A DNA stretch of 64,000 bases, taken from CADDZP01 sp035948135. GTDB lineage: Bacteria; Actinomycetota; Acidimicrobiia; Acidimicrobiales; AC-14. Location: the NCBI GenBank assembly GCA_035948135.1, contig DASZJL010000022.1:5473-69472 (forward strand). The letters are read 5' to 3'. Made by a program: the position numbers and the translations under genes. Under the pieces are notes generated by a model, which was not told the DNA's origin, did no database searches, and was given only the letters and a program-made list of their open reading frames with translations. The first letter of the stretch is position 1. Every line of letters begins with the position of its first letter. Shown here one piece after another: positions 25,214 to 35,439 of the stretch.

Positions 25214-27546
25214 TGGCGACCGTCCTGCGGGATCGGCCCGCACCGCCGCCCCCGCCCACCGCCGCGCCGCCGCCTCCTCCCGAGCCTCGGCTGTCGTCGG
25301 CGCTCGAGATGGGCGCCGAGATATCCGTCGTGTTGCTCACCCTGGCCGCCGGGATCTCTCTCCTCCGCCTGTTCACCAGCGGCTCGTTCCTCGACCGAGT
25401 GATCCTCGCCGCTCTGGTCGCGCACGCTCTGGCCTGGGGCGCCCGGCGGATGCGCATGGGACTTGGCGCGGCCACGCTCCTCTCCGCCGTCGGGCTGTTC
25501 CTCTTCCTCGCCTACGCGGTCGAGCCCCAGACGCTGAGTAACGGCCTGCCGCTCGCCAAGACCTGGCACGCCATCTCCACCGACCTCAGCGACGCCCTCA
25601 ACCGGTTCAACACCGCCGTCCCACCGACACCGGTCACGCGCGGGTTCGTCGTCGCATCCGCGCTGGCCGTATGGGTGTGCGCCTTCCTGGCCGACACCGC
25701 CGCGTTCCGCCTGGCCGCCACGTTCGAGACGGTCATCCCATCGTTCACGGTGTTCCTGTTCGGCTCGGTGCTGGCGTTCAACCGCAACCGGCTCGGGCTG
25801 TCCGCCCTCTACCTGGCGAGCGTCCTGCTCTTCGTCCTGTTCATCAGCGTGGCGCGCCGCGAGGAGAGCGCCAACTGGCTGGCGGACCGAAAGAGACCCG
25901 GGAGCCGAGCGCTGCTCTGGCGAGGTCTCGCGCTGGGCGCGGCGGCCGTCCTCGTGGCTGTCGTCGCCGGACCCGACCTGCCGGGCGCCGGCAGCGCTCC
26001 GGTGTTCAACTGGCGGGCCAAGGACAACGGCCCGAGCTCGCGCACGACGATCAGTCCGCTCGTCGACATCAGGACCCGCCTGGTCGACCAGTCCGACAAC
26101 GAGCTGTTCACCGTGCAGAGCTCGTCGCCCGCCTACTGGCGCATTACTGCGCTCGACAAGTTCGACGGCAAGATCTGGTCGTCAGTCGGTACCTACAAGC
26201 CGGCCGGCGGTGCGCTCCCCAACGGCGTGCGCACCCGAGCGCCCACCAACTCCGTCACCCAGAAGTTCTCGGTCAGCGGCCTGTCGTCGATCTGGCTCCC
26301 AGCCGCCTTTCGACCGACCCATCTCGACGGCATCAAGAACGTCCGGTACGACCCCGAGTCGGCGAGCCTTCTCACCGACGCCGACACGTCGAACGGCCTC
26401 ACCTACCGCGTCGAGTCCGCCCTGCCGCAGCTGACGCCGACTGAGCTGGGCACGGCACCGCCCGTCCTCCCCCAGTCGATCATCGATCGCTACCTCGCCC
26501 TGCCCGAAGGCTTCCCCAGTTCGGTCGCCCGTCTCGCGAACCAGGTGACGGCGGGGGCCACCACGCCGTATGCAAAGGCCAAGGCGCTCCAGGACTACCT
26601 GCGCAACAACTTCAAGTACGACCTGAACGTCCCGGCCGGCCACGACGACCGGGCGCTGGAGCGCTTCCTGTTCGTCACCAAGCGCGGCTACTGCGAGCAG
26701 TTCGCGGGGTCGTACGCGGCGATGGCCCGTGCGATCAACCTCCCGAGCCGTGTCGCCGTCGGCTTCACCCCCGGCCAGCAGATGGCCGACGGCACCTACC
26801 GCGTGTTGGACCGTCACGCGCACGCCTGGCCTGAGGTGTATCTGAGCGGCTACGGGTGGGTGGCGTTCGAGCCCACGCCCGGCCGAGGTGCGCCCGACGA
26901 CCAGAGCTACACGGGCGTCACGCCCGTACCGCCCGAGGGCTTCGTCCCGCCGCCCGCCGTCGCCAATCCCGAGACGCCCACGACCCTCGGTGCGAGCGGC
27001 GCCACGACGCCGAACCAGCGCACGCCGACGACCAACCCCGCGCCGGCGAAGTCTTCGAGCGGGATGGCGGCGTGGGAGAAGGCACTGCTCATTCTCGGCG
27101 TGATCGTTGCCCTCCTGGTGGGCTCAGCGGCGATCGGGATCGGCAGGCGCCGACGAGCGTTCAACCAGCGCCGGGCGGCGGCCACGACGGCCGACGCCCG
27201 CGCCCTCGTGGCGTGGGAGGAAGCCACCGACGCGCTCGCCCTCGCCGGCTACCCCCGAAAACGGGCGGAGACGCCCGCCGAGTACGCCCGCCGGGTCCCC
27301 GGCCCGGCCGCCATCAGCCCCGCGCCGATGGAAATGCTGGCTGGCGCCACAGCCGCGGCTGCCTACTCAGAGGGAGGTGTCGGCCCCGAGGGCGCAGCCG
27401 CCGCAACCGAAGCCGCCGACACGGTCCGGCACCAACTCTCGGCCCAAGCCACCCGAGGCGACCGCCTCCGCTGGGCCCTCGGCCTCAAGACCGCCAAAGA
27501 CCCGCGGCCACCGAAGATCCACGCAGTGGAAACCCTCGTCCACTGA
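25213..27546 (+). CDS. Membrane transglutaminase-like protein (TgpA/DUF3488-DUF4129 type)
   Basis: A 777-residue protein: Pro-rich start, about six membrane helices (30-250), an extracytoplasmic transglutaminase-like domain, a Pro/Thr linker, one further helix (about 620-640) and a cytoplasmic DUF4129-like tail. The catalytic triad is Cys494 in RGYCEQFAGSY, His in DRHAHAWPEVY and an acidic residue near VAFEPTPG. It ends the moxR-DUF58 operon. Such proteins probably modify or cleave wall-associated polypeptides; substrate unknown. Confidence 0.9.
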   Translation: MATVLRDRPAPPPPPTAAPPPPPEPRLSSALEMGAEISVVLLTLAAGISLLRLFTSGSFLDRVILAALVAHALAWGARRMRMGLGAATLLSAVGLFLFLAYAVEPQTLSNGLPLAKTWHAISTDLSDALNRFNTAVPPTPVTRGFVVASALAVWVCAFLADTAAFRLAATFETVIPSFTVFLFGSVLAFNRNRLGLSALYLASVLLFVLFISVARREESANWLADRKRPGSRALLWRGLALGAAAVLVAVVAGPDLPGAGSAPVFNWRAKDNGPSSRTTISPLVDIRTRLVDQSDNELFTVQSSSPAYWRITALDKFDGKIWSSVGTYKPAGGALPNGVRTRAPTNSVTQKFSVSGLSSIWLPAAFRPTHLDGIKNVRYDPESASLLTDADTSNGLTYRVESALPQLTPTELGTAPPVLPQSIIDRYLALPEGFPSSVARLANQVTAGATTPYAKAKALQDYLRNNFKYDLNVPAGHDDRALERFLFVTKRGYCEQFAGSYAAMARAINLPSRVAVGFTPGQQMADGTYRVLDRHAHAWPEVYLSGYGWVAFEPTPGRGAPDDQSYTGVTPVPPEGFVPPPAVANPETPTTLGASGATTPNQRTPTTNPAPAKSSSGMAAWEKALLILGVIVALLVGSAAIGIGRRRRAFNQRRAAATTADARALVAWEEATDALALAGYPRKRAETPAEYARRVPGPAAISPAPMEMLAGATAAAAYSEGGVGPEGAAAATEAADTVRHQLSAQATRGDRLRWALGLKTAKDPRPPKIHAVETLVH

Positions 27547-27677
27547 TCCCACAGGCCGCAGCCGGGGTCGAGGTAGCGAGGGGCGGAGCCAGGACCCGAT
27601 GCCATCGAAGCGGTGATGACCCGCGCGGCGGAGCCACGAGCGAGCGGCCCGCCCGGTCGGAGCCGGCTACCGGCGGG

Positions 27678-28052
27678 TTACTCGTCTCTCTTGAAGCGGC
27701 GGCGGAGGCGGTTGCCGGCGTCGCCGAAGTACTCACGGAGGTTGCCCGCTCGCATCGACTCGGTCATCTGCTGCCAGCCGACCCGGCCGAGCTTGCGCAG
27801 GTTGCGCTCGAACAGGAAGGCGCAGACCAGCATGACGAGGAAGCCGATGAAGCCGAGGAGGAGGCTCGAGGCGAAGGATGCGATCAGGAGGCCGAAGCCG
27901 GCCACGAAGCCGATGGCCGACCACTTGAGGTTGCGGCCCGCGTGCTTGTAGAGGGTGGTCGAGCCGATCTCACCCGCGAGCGCAGGATCGTGCTCGTAGA
28001 ACTGCTGCTCGATCTCCTGAAGGATCCGTTGCTCGTCCTCGGACAGCGGCAC
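27678..28052 (-). CDS. DUF3040 membrane protein
   Basis: A 124-residue protein starting MPLSEDEQRILQEIEQQFYE, the DUF3040 signature, with two closely spaced membrane helices (about residues 45-85) and a basic C-terminus ending RLRRRFKRDE. DUF3040 proteins are common in actinobacteria near mraZ and the dcw genes, but their function is unknown. It is convergent with the transglutaminase gene across about 130 bp in which I saw no feature. Confidence 0.88.
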   Translation of the reverse strand: MPLSEDEQRILQEIEQQFYEHDPALAGEIGSTTLYKHAGRNLKWSAIGFVAGFGLLIASFASSLLLGFIGFLVMLVCAFLFERNLRKLGRVGWQQMTESMRAGNLREYFGDAGNRLRRRFKRDE

Positions 28053-28154
28053 GCTTGCCTCGCCACCTCAGTTCTCTTCGGGGGGCGCCCCTACGAATCC
28101 ATCTTCGCGCAGGCTACCCATGCCAACAACGCGAGATAGCCCGAACATGCCCAC

Positions 28155-29399
28155 CTACCGGCCTTTCTCCCCTCCCGGCCCCCACTGCTGGTCGCCCCGC
28201 CGCTTCATGCGCACCCCCGCCTCACCCACCAGGCTCGCAGGCCCCACGGCGTCGGCACCGAATCGCTGACGCACGTCGTCGACCGCCCTGGTGGCCTCGT
28301 CCCACAGCGGGGCGGCGTCGTCGAGGGACAGCTGCTGGGCCTGCTTCGGCACCAGGTTCGACGCGCTCACGCCCAGAAGTCGCACCCCGGGCGTGGGGTC
28401 GACCTGGGCGAGCAACTCGCAGGCAACCGCGGCCAAAGCCGGCCCCGTGTCGACTGGTTCGGTAGGCGTGCGAGAGCGCGTGATGGTCTGGAAGTCCGCG
28501 AAGCGCACTTTCACGTGCACCGTCCGCCCGGCCTGACCGAGCTCGCGCAGGCGGACGGCCACGGCCTCTGCCATCCGCACGGCCTCGCGACGCAACACCT
28601 CGTGCTCGTAGTGGTCGTGGGCGTAGGTCTCTTCGTGCCCGATGGACTTGGCGGCCCGATCGGGCTCGACCGGGCGGTCGTCCCGGGCCCACGCCAGCGC
28701 GTACAGGTGGCGTCCTTGGGCGTCACCGAGGGCGTGCACGACCGTCGCCTCAGGGAGGGCCGCCAGGTCGCCCACCGTGCGCACCCCGAAGCGCTGGAGG
28801 CGGCGCAGGGTGGCGGGGCCGACACCCCAGAGCGCCTGGACCGGGTGAGGCTGGAGAAAAGCGAGCTCCTCGCCCGGTGCCACCACCCGCACGCCAGGGC
28901 CAGGATGTACACCCTCGCGGGAGACGCGCGGCTTGGCCGCCTCCGAGGCGAGCTTGGCGATCAGCTTGCTGGTGGCGGCACCGACTGACGCCGTCAGGCC
29001 GAGCTCGTCGGCGATGCGCCGGCGGATCTCGACGGCGAGGTTCTCGGGGTCGCCGAGGAGGCGGCGGGCACCGGCGACATCGAGGAAGGCCTCGTCGAGG
29101 GCGATGCCTTCGACCAGGGGCGTGAACGACAGCAGGATCTCGTGCAGGCGCCGGCTGTACTCCTCATACCGGTCGAAGCGGCCGGGCAGGAACACGGCGT
29201 TGGGGCACAGCCGACGGGCCCGCACCGATGGCATGGCCGAGTGGATGCCGAAGATGCGGGCCTCGTACGAGCAGGCGGCCACCACGCCCCGGTTGCCGGC
29301 GCCCCCCACGATCACCGGCTTCCCAGCGAGGCTGGGATCCTCGAGGATTTCCACGGCCGCGTAGAACGCATCCATGTCGACGTGGAGGATCGAAGGCAT
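28155..29399 (-). CDS. dinB: DNA polymerase IV (Y family)
   Basis: A Y-family polymerase of about 414 residues with the palm motifs HVDMDAFYAAVE and IALDEAFLDVAG carrying the metal-binding acidic residues, YEARIFGIHSAMPS in the fingers, and two helix-hairpin-helix segments (LWGVGPATLRRLQRFG). It performs translesion synthesis. I chose ATG 29399 as it gives the normal N-terminus (MPSILHVDMD); ATG 29429 would add ten residues. It is divergent from the YbaK-like gene. Confidence 0.9.
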   Translation of the reverse strand: MPSILHVDMDAFYAAVEILEDPSLAGKPVIVGGAGNRGVVAACSYEARIFGIHSAMPSVRARRLCPNAVFLPGRFDRYEEYSRRLHEILLSFTPLVEGIALDEAFLDVAGARRLLGDPENLAVEIRRRIADELGLTASVGAATSKLIAKLASEAAKPRVSREGVHPGPGVRVVAPGEELAFLQPHPVQALWGVGPATLRRLQRFGVRTVGDLAALPEATVVHALGDAQGRHLYALAWARDDRPVEPDRAAKSIGHEETYAHDHYEHEVLRREAVRMAEAVAVRLRELGQAGRTVHVKVRFADFQTITRSRTPTEPVDTGPALAAVACELLAQVDPTPGVRLLGVSASNLVPKQAQQLSLDDAAPLWDEATRAVDDVRQRFGADAVGPASLVGEAGVRMKRRGDQQWGPGGEKGR

Positions 29400-29438
29400 G
29401 TCGCGCACCGCCCGCGAGTGTGCCAGCATGGTCGGCCG

Positions 29439-29912
29439 ATGCACCGCAACGTGCGGGCAGTGGTGGAGGCGGGCAAGGTCCACGGCCTGGATATCCACCC
29501 GCGCGACTTCCCCGACGGCACCCGGTCGGCCGTCGACGCGGCGATGGCGATCGGCGTCGACCTGGGCCAGATCGTGAAGTCGCTCGTGTTCGCCGTCGAC
29601 GGCGAAGCGGTCGTCGCCCTCGTGAGCGGCGACAACCTGCTCGACGAGGGGAAGCTGGCGAGCTGTGCGGGCGGCGACCGGGCGTGGCGAGAGGACGCCG
29701 ACACGGTCCGGGAGGCCACCGGCTACCCAGTCGGCGGCGTGCCCCCGTTCGGCCACCACGAGCCCTTGCGAGTGTTCATCGACGAAGACCTGCTCGAGTA
29801 CGACGAGCTGTGGGCCGCGGCCGGGACGCCGCACACGAACTTCGCGGTGTCGCCGACGGAGCTGGTGCGGGTCACCGGCGGCGTGGTCTGCGACCTGGCG
29901 AAACGCCGCTAG
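29439..29912 (+). CDS. YbaK/ProX-type aminoacyl-tRNA deacylase domain protein
   Basis: A 157-residue single-domain protein of the YbaK/ProRS-editing family: GQIVKSLVFAVDGEAVVALVSG contains the conserved lysine, and VGGVPPFGH is the usual GGxxPFG motif. Members hydrolyse mischarged Ala- or Cys-tRNA(Pro). The start codon ATG is 40 bp from that of dinB, so the promoters overlap. Confidence 0.85.
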   Translation: MHRNVRAVVEAGKVHGLDIHPRDFPDGTRSAVDAAMAIGVDLGQIVKSLVFAVDGEAVVALVSGDNLLDEGKLASCAGGDRAWREDADTVREATGYPVGGVPPFGHHEPLRVFIDEDLLEYDELWAAAGTPHTNFAVSPTELVRVTGGVVCDLAKRR

Positions 29913-29915
29913 TCG

Positions 29916-30641
29916 TCAGATCTGTCGTCGTAGCACTCGATCGCGGATTCCCCACCACGTCACGAGGCCCATGGCCTCCACGACGATCGCGGAGGACATC
30001 TTCGACGTGCCCCGTACGCGGTCGACGAACTTGATGGGAACCTCGACGATGCGGCCGCCCGCTTGGGCGACGAAATAGGTCATCTCCACTTGGAAGCCGT
30101 AGCCCTCCGCCCGCACCGCGTCGATGTCGATGCGCTCGACGATCGCGGTCCGGTAGGCGCGGTAGCCGGCAGTGAGGTCGCGGACGTCGAGGCGGAGCAT
30201 CGCCGCCGAATACCGGTTGCCGTACTTGGACAACGCCCGCCGGTGCCACGGCCAGTGCGGGATCGCGCCGCCTTGGACGTAGCGAGAGCCGATGACGAGG
30301 TCGGCCCCCTCGTCGATGCCCTTGAGCAACCGCGGGATATCAGCCGGATCGTGGGAGAAGTCGCTGTCCATCTCCATGAGGACCTCGAACCCGCGCTCGC
30401 GTCCCCACTTGAAGCCGTCGCGATAGGCGCTGCCCAGACCTGACTTGCGGGGCCGGCTGAGAATGTCGAGGTCACCGACCTCGCCGGCCATCGCACGGGC
30501 GATGTCACCGGTTCCGTCCGGGCTGGAGTCGTCGACGACGAGGATGCCCGCCTGCGGCACGGCGGCTCGCACCCGCCGAAGGATCTCGGCGATGTTCTCG
30601 GCCTCGTTGTACGTCGGCAGCACGATGAGAGGCCGGAGCAT
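29916..30641 (-). CDS. Polyprenol-phosphate mannosyltransferase-like GT2
   Basis: A 241-residue family-2 glycosyltransferase of the dolichol/polyprenol-phosphate mannose synthase type (DPM1/Ppm1). It has LPTYNEAENI, VVDDSSPDGTG, the catalytic MEMDSDFSHDP and DLTAGYRAYR. It would load mannose from GDP-mannose onto a polyprenyl phosphate for lipoglycan or glycoprotein mannosylation. No separate membrane domain is fused. It is convergent with the YbaK gene and divergent from the small membrane protein gene. Confidence 0.9.
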   Translation of the reverse strand: MLRPLIVLPTYNEAENIAEILRRVRAAVPQAGILVVDDSSPDGTGDIARAMAGEVGDLDILSRPRKSGLGSAYRDGFKWGRERGFEVLMEMDSDFSHDPADIPRLLKGIDEGADLVIGSRYVQGGAIPHWPWHRRALSKYGNRYSAAMLRLDVRDLTAGYRAYRTAIVERIDIDAVRAEGYGFQVEMTYFVAQAGGRIVEVPIKFVDRVRGTSKMSSAIVVEAMGLVTWWGIRDRVLRRQI

Positions 30642-30665
30642 CGGCGCACTCTACGATCCTCGGCC

Positions 30666-30974
30666 GTGACCGATCCCGGCAACCAGGACCTGCCGCTGTC
30701 GACGGGGCCCTCGGCCCTGCCCTCACGCACGGCCCGATTCCTGGCCTTCGGCGCCATCATCGTCGCCGGGCTCTGCGGGGGCCTGATCGGGTACTCGATC
30801 GTCAACGTGTCCTGCCACGGGGCGTGCGCCACGCCCGAGGGCATCGGCTCACTCACCGGGGCCGTCCTGGCCGCGGGCGGCGTGGCGGTCGTCGCCGTCC
30901 TCGTGTTGCGAGCCATGGGCGAGTGGCGCCGCATCCAGGAGGAGCGGGAGCAGGCCGACACAGCAGGAGAGTGA
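30666..30974 (+). CDS. Small two-helix membrane protein, unknown
   Basis: The 102-residue product has a GTG start, a polar N-terminus and two predicted membrane helices (about 26-47 and 62-84). An extracytoplasmic loop contains CHGAC, which could form a disulphide. The C-terminus is charged (RRIQEEREQADTAGE). I do not recognise the family. It lies 24 bp from the divergent GT2 start and ends 6 bp before the convergent antiporter gene. Confidence 0.65.
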   Translation: MTDPGNQDLPLSTGPSALPSRTARFLAFGAIIVAGLCGGLIGYSIVNVSCHGACATPEGIGSLTGAVLAAGGVAVVAVLVLRAMGEWRRIQEEREQADTAGE

Positions 30975-30980
30975 TAGGGC

Positions 30981-32036
30981 CTAGGCCGACCCCAGATAGA
31001 AGCTGGTGATGGCGAGAATCATGTACACCGCCATCAGTTGCGCGCCCTCCAGCCAGTTGGTCGTGCCGTCGTAACAGACGAAGGCGACGACGACGACGCT
31101 CAGCGCGATGGCGCTGATGTCGAACGGCGTGAAGTCGAGGTGGAGGTGATGGCCGAACGCCAAGCCGGCGAACACCAGAAGCGGAGTCACCACCAGCGCA
31201 ACCTGCGTGGAGGACCCAACGGCGATGGCAACCGTCAGATCGGCCTTGCGATGCGTGGCGGCCCGCACCGCGCTCCAGTGCTCGGCCGCGTTGGCGACGA
31301 TCGGGACGAGGATGAGGCCCACCCACAGCCGTGACAACCCGAGCGATCGCACGGTCGGTTCGAGGGCGCCCGTGAGGATCTCCGATTCGACGGCGACGAG
31401 GGCGCCGCTGAGGGCGAGGAGGCCAACCGAACCGCGTACGGACATGGTTGCCTGCTCGTCTTCTGCGTCGCCCGGCGTACGCGTGTCCGGATGGGTGACG
31501 AGCGCGAACACCAGCGACGCGACGTACATCACGAGGAGCACGATCGCCACGCCGATCGACACGGCTTCGATCCTGAACTCGGTCGGATGGGCGCCACGCG
31601 CGTAGATCCCCGGCATCAGGAGGGCGGCGACGGCGATCGCCATCGAGGCGATGCCCGTTCCCGCGGCCGCCGCGGAGAACTTCAGCTCACGGAAGCGAAG
31701 GCCGCCGGCGAAGAACGAGGCGCCGAGGACGAGCAGCAGGTTGCCGATGATCGAGCCGGTGATCGACGACCGCACCACCTCGAGCTCGCCGTCGGCCACG
31801 AGAAAGATGCCGACGATGAGCTCGGCTGCGTTGCCGAATGTGGCATTGAGGAGTCCGCCAATGCGAGGGCCGGCGTGGATGGCGAGGTCCTCGGTGGCGT
31901 CACCGAGTAACCCTGCGAGCGGGATCATGGCGGCGGCCGCGATGGCGAACTTGGCGACCTCGGAGTGGAAGAGGAGCGAGACGAGCGAGGCCGGCACCAA
32001 CACGGCGGCGCCGATCACCGGCCAGCGGTCCTTCAC
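30981..32036 (-). CDS. Calcium/proton antiporter (CaxA/ChaA family)
   Basis: A 351-residue membrane protein with about 11 spans. The two alpha-repeat motifs of the Ca2+/cation antiporter family are present: GGLLNATFGNAAELIVGIF and VGLILVPIVANAAEHWSAV. The acidic central loop (DTRTPGDAEDEQ) is like that of CAX proteins. It exports calcium (or sodium) in exchange for protons. It lies 12 nt after the PIG-L gene, on the same strand. Confidence 0.9.
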   Translation of the reverse strand: MKDRWPVIGAAVLVPASLVSLLFHSEVAKFAIAAAAMIPLAGLLGDATEDLAIHAGPRIGGLLNATFGNAAELIVGIFLVADGELEVVRSSITGSIIGNLLLVLGASFFAGGLRFRELKFSAAAAGTGIASMAIAVAALLMPGIYARGAHPTEFRIEAVSIGVAIVLLVMYVASLVFALVTHPDTRTPGDAEDEQATMSVRGSVGLLALSGALVAVESEILTGALEPTVRSLGLSRLWVGLILVPIVANAAEHWSAVRAATHRKADLTVAIAVGSSTQVALVVTPLLVFAGLAFGHHLHLDFTPFDISAIALSVVVVAFVCYDGTTNWLEGAQLMAVYMILAITSFYLGSA

Positions 32037-32048
32037 GCGTTCACGCGT

Positions 32049-32759
32049 TCACGCGAGAAGCGTCAGGCGGCGAAACCCCTCGGCGTAGCGCACGCCGGCG
32101 ACGCGACCCGCCTCCTCGGCCCGCTCGCGGAGGAACGCCCGGAAGAACTCACCCGTCTCGGTCAGCTGGCTGGTGTGGCGGAACAGGGCCTCGATCTTGA
32201 CGTCGAGCGTGTCGGAGATGTCGATCCACACGTCGGGCTCCATCGTCGCCGACAGGTACACAGCCGCGACGTGGTGCGTCGGGCCCGCCTTCGGGAAGTA
32301 GTGAGGATTGCCCGCCGCGGGCGCCACCGCGTCGAGCGTGGCCCACCCCGCGGCCCGGTGGTCGTGGTGGTTGTAGTAGCTGTTGCCGAAGAACACGGCA
32401 GTTGGATCGGGGCAGACGACCACGTCGGGCTTCACCTCACGGATGACAGACACGATCCGCTCCCGCAGCTCGACGGTGTTCTCGAGCTCGCCGTCGTCGT
32501 TGTCGAGGCTCTGGTGCCCGGCCAGTCCCAGGACTTCGGCCGCGGCGCCGATCTCCTCCATGCGGATGGCGGCCAGCGCGTCCGGGTCCTGCTTCGGGTC
32601 AGGCGAACCCTTCTCGCCGCGCGTGCAGATCAGGACGTGCACCTGCGAGCCTTCCTTCGCCCACCGCGCGAGGGTGCCGCCGCAGGAGATCTCGGGGTCG
32701 TCAGGGTGGGCGTAGACGCCGAGTACACGCGCAGGAACGACGTCGACGAGCTCGGCCAT
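32049..32759 (-). CDS. PIG-L/LmbE family deacetylase
   Basis: A 236-residue zinc hydrolase with the AHPDDPEISCGG metal site and a second site at NHHDHRA. Actinobacterial relatives include MshB and Mca (mycothiol metabolism), which have related motifs but are longer; this one is probably a general N-acetylglucosamine or xenobiotic-conjugate hydrolase. ATG 32759 starts the conserved part; the frame extends 13 codons upstream without support. Just upstream is an AT-rich divergent promoter region shared with the adenylate cyclase. Confidence 0.85.
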   Translation of the reverse strand: MAELVDVVPARVLGVYAHPDDPEISCGGTLARWAKEGSQVHVLICTRGEKGSPDPKQDPDALAAIRMEEIGAAAEVLGLAGHQSLDNDDGELENTVELRERIVSVIREVKPDVVVCPDPTAVFFGNSYYNHHDHRAAGWATLDAVAPAAGNPHYFPKAGPTHHVAAVYLSATMEPDVWIDISDTLDVKIEALFRHTSQLTETGEFFRAFLRERAEEAGRVAGVRYAEGFRRLTLLA

Positions 32760-32825
32760 GGGCGGACTGTAGCTGTGGCCAAAATCACGTAGGAACAATC
32801 ACCCCTTTCGTCGTACTTTTTCTAG

Positions 32826-34346
32826 GTGAGGTCCCGGCACTCGACGCTCTGCCAGCAGCTCGGCGCTCGCATGGGCTGGCGTGTCGGCGCCGCTCACTTG
32901 ATCGGCGCGGTGTTCGCGGCCGTGTCGGGTGCCTTGGCTGCTGCGAACCTCCCCGGCGAGAACATGGGGTTCAGGGCATCGGACTTCATCGCTTTCGGTC
33001 TCTACGTCTCAGTAGCGTTCATCGCCTGCGGTTGGCGTTCGATGCGCTCCTTCTACGGCGCGACCGGGTGGCTCATGGAAGATCGCGCGCCCACGCGCGA
33101 GGAGCAGCGACGCACACTCCGACTTCCGCTTACCGAAGCCACCGCAGGCATGGTGCCGTGGGTCGGTGCGGCCATCCTCTGGCTGATTTTGAATTTGGCG
33201 TTGTACGACAGCAGCGTTGCGTACGCCGTGCGCGTCGCACTCTCGATTCTGCTCGGCGGGCTGGCGACCTCCGCCCTCGTCTACCTCCTCGTCGAGCGGA
33301 CGTTCCGGCCCCTGTTCGCCCTCGCGCTGGCCGGCGACGTGCCCGAGCGCTCGGGCGCGATGAGCGTTCGCTCGCGGCTCATGCTCGCTTGGGCCCTCGG
33401 CGCCGACCTCTTCCTCGTGATGATCGGGCTCACTTATTTGGGGCGGCCGGCCGGCCATCCGCCGTCTCCGGCCTCGATCTGGTTCCTCGTCGACAGCGGA
33501 CTGCTGGCCGGCGCCATCGTGCTCTACGTGGCCGCCCGTTCGGTCGCCGACCCGCTGCGTGACCTGCGTCAGGCCGTCAAGCGGGTGCAGAGCGGTGACC
33601 TCGACGTCGAGGTGGCGGTCGACGACGGCGCCGAGGTCGGGCTCCTCCAAGCGGGCTTCAACAAGATGGTCGCCGGCCTTCGCGAGCGCCGTCAGCTCCA
33701 GGATCTGTTCGGTCGCTACGTCGGCGAGGACGTCGCTCGCGACGCCCTCGAGCGCGGCGTGCAGCTCGGCGGCGAGCGTCGCGAGGTCAGCGCCCTCTTC
33801 GTCGACCTCATCGGGTCGACGACGCTGGCCCAGACCCGGTCGCCCGACGATGTCGTCAGACTTCTCAACCGGTTCTTCGACATCGTGGTGCGCACGGTCG
33901 CGGCCGAGGGCGGTTGGGTCAACAAGTTCGAGGGCGACGGCGCCCTGTGTGTATTCGGGGCACCGATTGCCCAAGACGACCACGCCACCCGCGCCCTGCG
34001 GGCAGCCCGCACGATCCGGCGGGAATTTCTCGCCCTCAGCGCCGAGCAGCCAGGCGTCGACGCGGCCGTCGGCGTTTCGTCAGGATCGGTAGTGGCGGGC
34101 AACGTCGGCGCCGAGCAGCGCTACGAGTACACGGTGATCGGCGACCCGGTGAACCAGGCCGCCCGCCTCACCGACGAGGCCAAGCACCGCTTCGGCCGGG
34201 TGTTGGCCAGCGAGGAGGCCATCGCCCGCTGCGACGGCGAGGCCCGCAGCTGGGTCGTCGCCGACGAGCTGCAGCTCCGGGGGCGAAGCGAGCCCACCCT
34301 CGTGTACGAGCCGGCGCCGTCCGCCGGCGTCCGCGAACTGATCTAG
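32826..34346 (+). CDS. Membrane-bound class III adenylate/guanylate cyclase
   Basis: The 506-residue protein has an N-terminal membrane region of about six helices (18-235), a HAMP linker (RSVADPLRDLRQAVKRVQSG) and a class III cyclase domain. In the catalytic domain, the metal-binding Asp lies in LFVDLIGST and the second in NKFEGDGALCVFGAP; EYTVIGDPVNQAARL is the substrate region. The GTG start follows a TTTTTCTAG stretch. The sensed signal is unknown. Substrate preference (ATP or GTP) cannot be settled by eye. Confidence 0.88.
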   Translation: MRSRHSTLCQQLGARMGWRVGAAHLIGAVFAAVSGALAAANLPGENMGFRASDFIAFGLYVSVAFIACGWRSMRSFYGATGWLMEDRAPTREEQRRTLRLPLTEATAGMVPWVGAAILWLILNLALYDSSVAYAVRVALSILLGGLATSALVYLLVERTFRPLFALALAGDVPERSGAMSVRSRLMLAWALGADLFLVMIGLTYLGRPAGHPPSPASIWFLVDSGLLAGAIVLYVAARSVADPLRDLRQAVKRVQSGDLDVEVAVDDGAEVGLLQAGFNKMVAGLRERRQLQDLFGRYVGEDVARDALERGVQLGGERREVSALFVDLIGSTTLAQTRSPDDVVRLLNRFFDIVVRTVAAEGGWVNKFEGDGALCVFGAPIAQDDHATRALRAARTIRREFLALSAEQPGVDAAVGVSSGSVVAGNVGAEQRYEYTVIGDPVNQAARLTDEAKHRFGRVLASEEAIARCDGEARSWVVADELQLRGRSEPTLVYEPAPSAGVRELI

Positions 34347-34353
34347 CCCCACC

Positions 34354-34423
34354 ACCTCTCCAACTCCGCGAGATCGCTCCGTTCGTACCCGTTCGAGCGC
34401 GCCGACTCGAGACTTGGAGAGGT
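34354..34423. terminator. Bidirectional terminator hairpin
   Basis: ACCTCTCCAA (34354-34363) pairs perfectly with TTGGAGAGGT (34414-34423). Inside, CGCTC and GAGCG can pair as well. TTTT follows on the plus strand. It fills the gap between the convergent cyclase and threonine aldolase genes and probably ends both transcripts. Confidence 0.6.
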
Positions 34424-34425
34424 TT

Positions 34426-35438
<1,013 letters not shown>

Positions 35439-35439
<1 letters not shown>

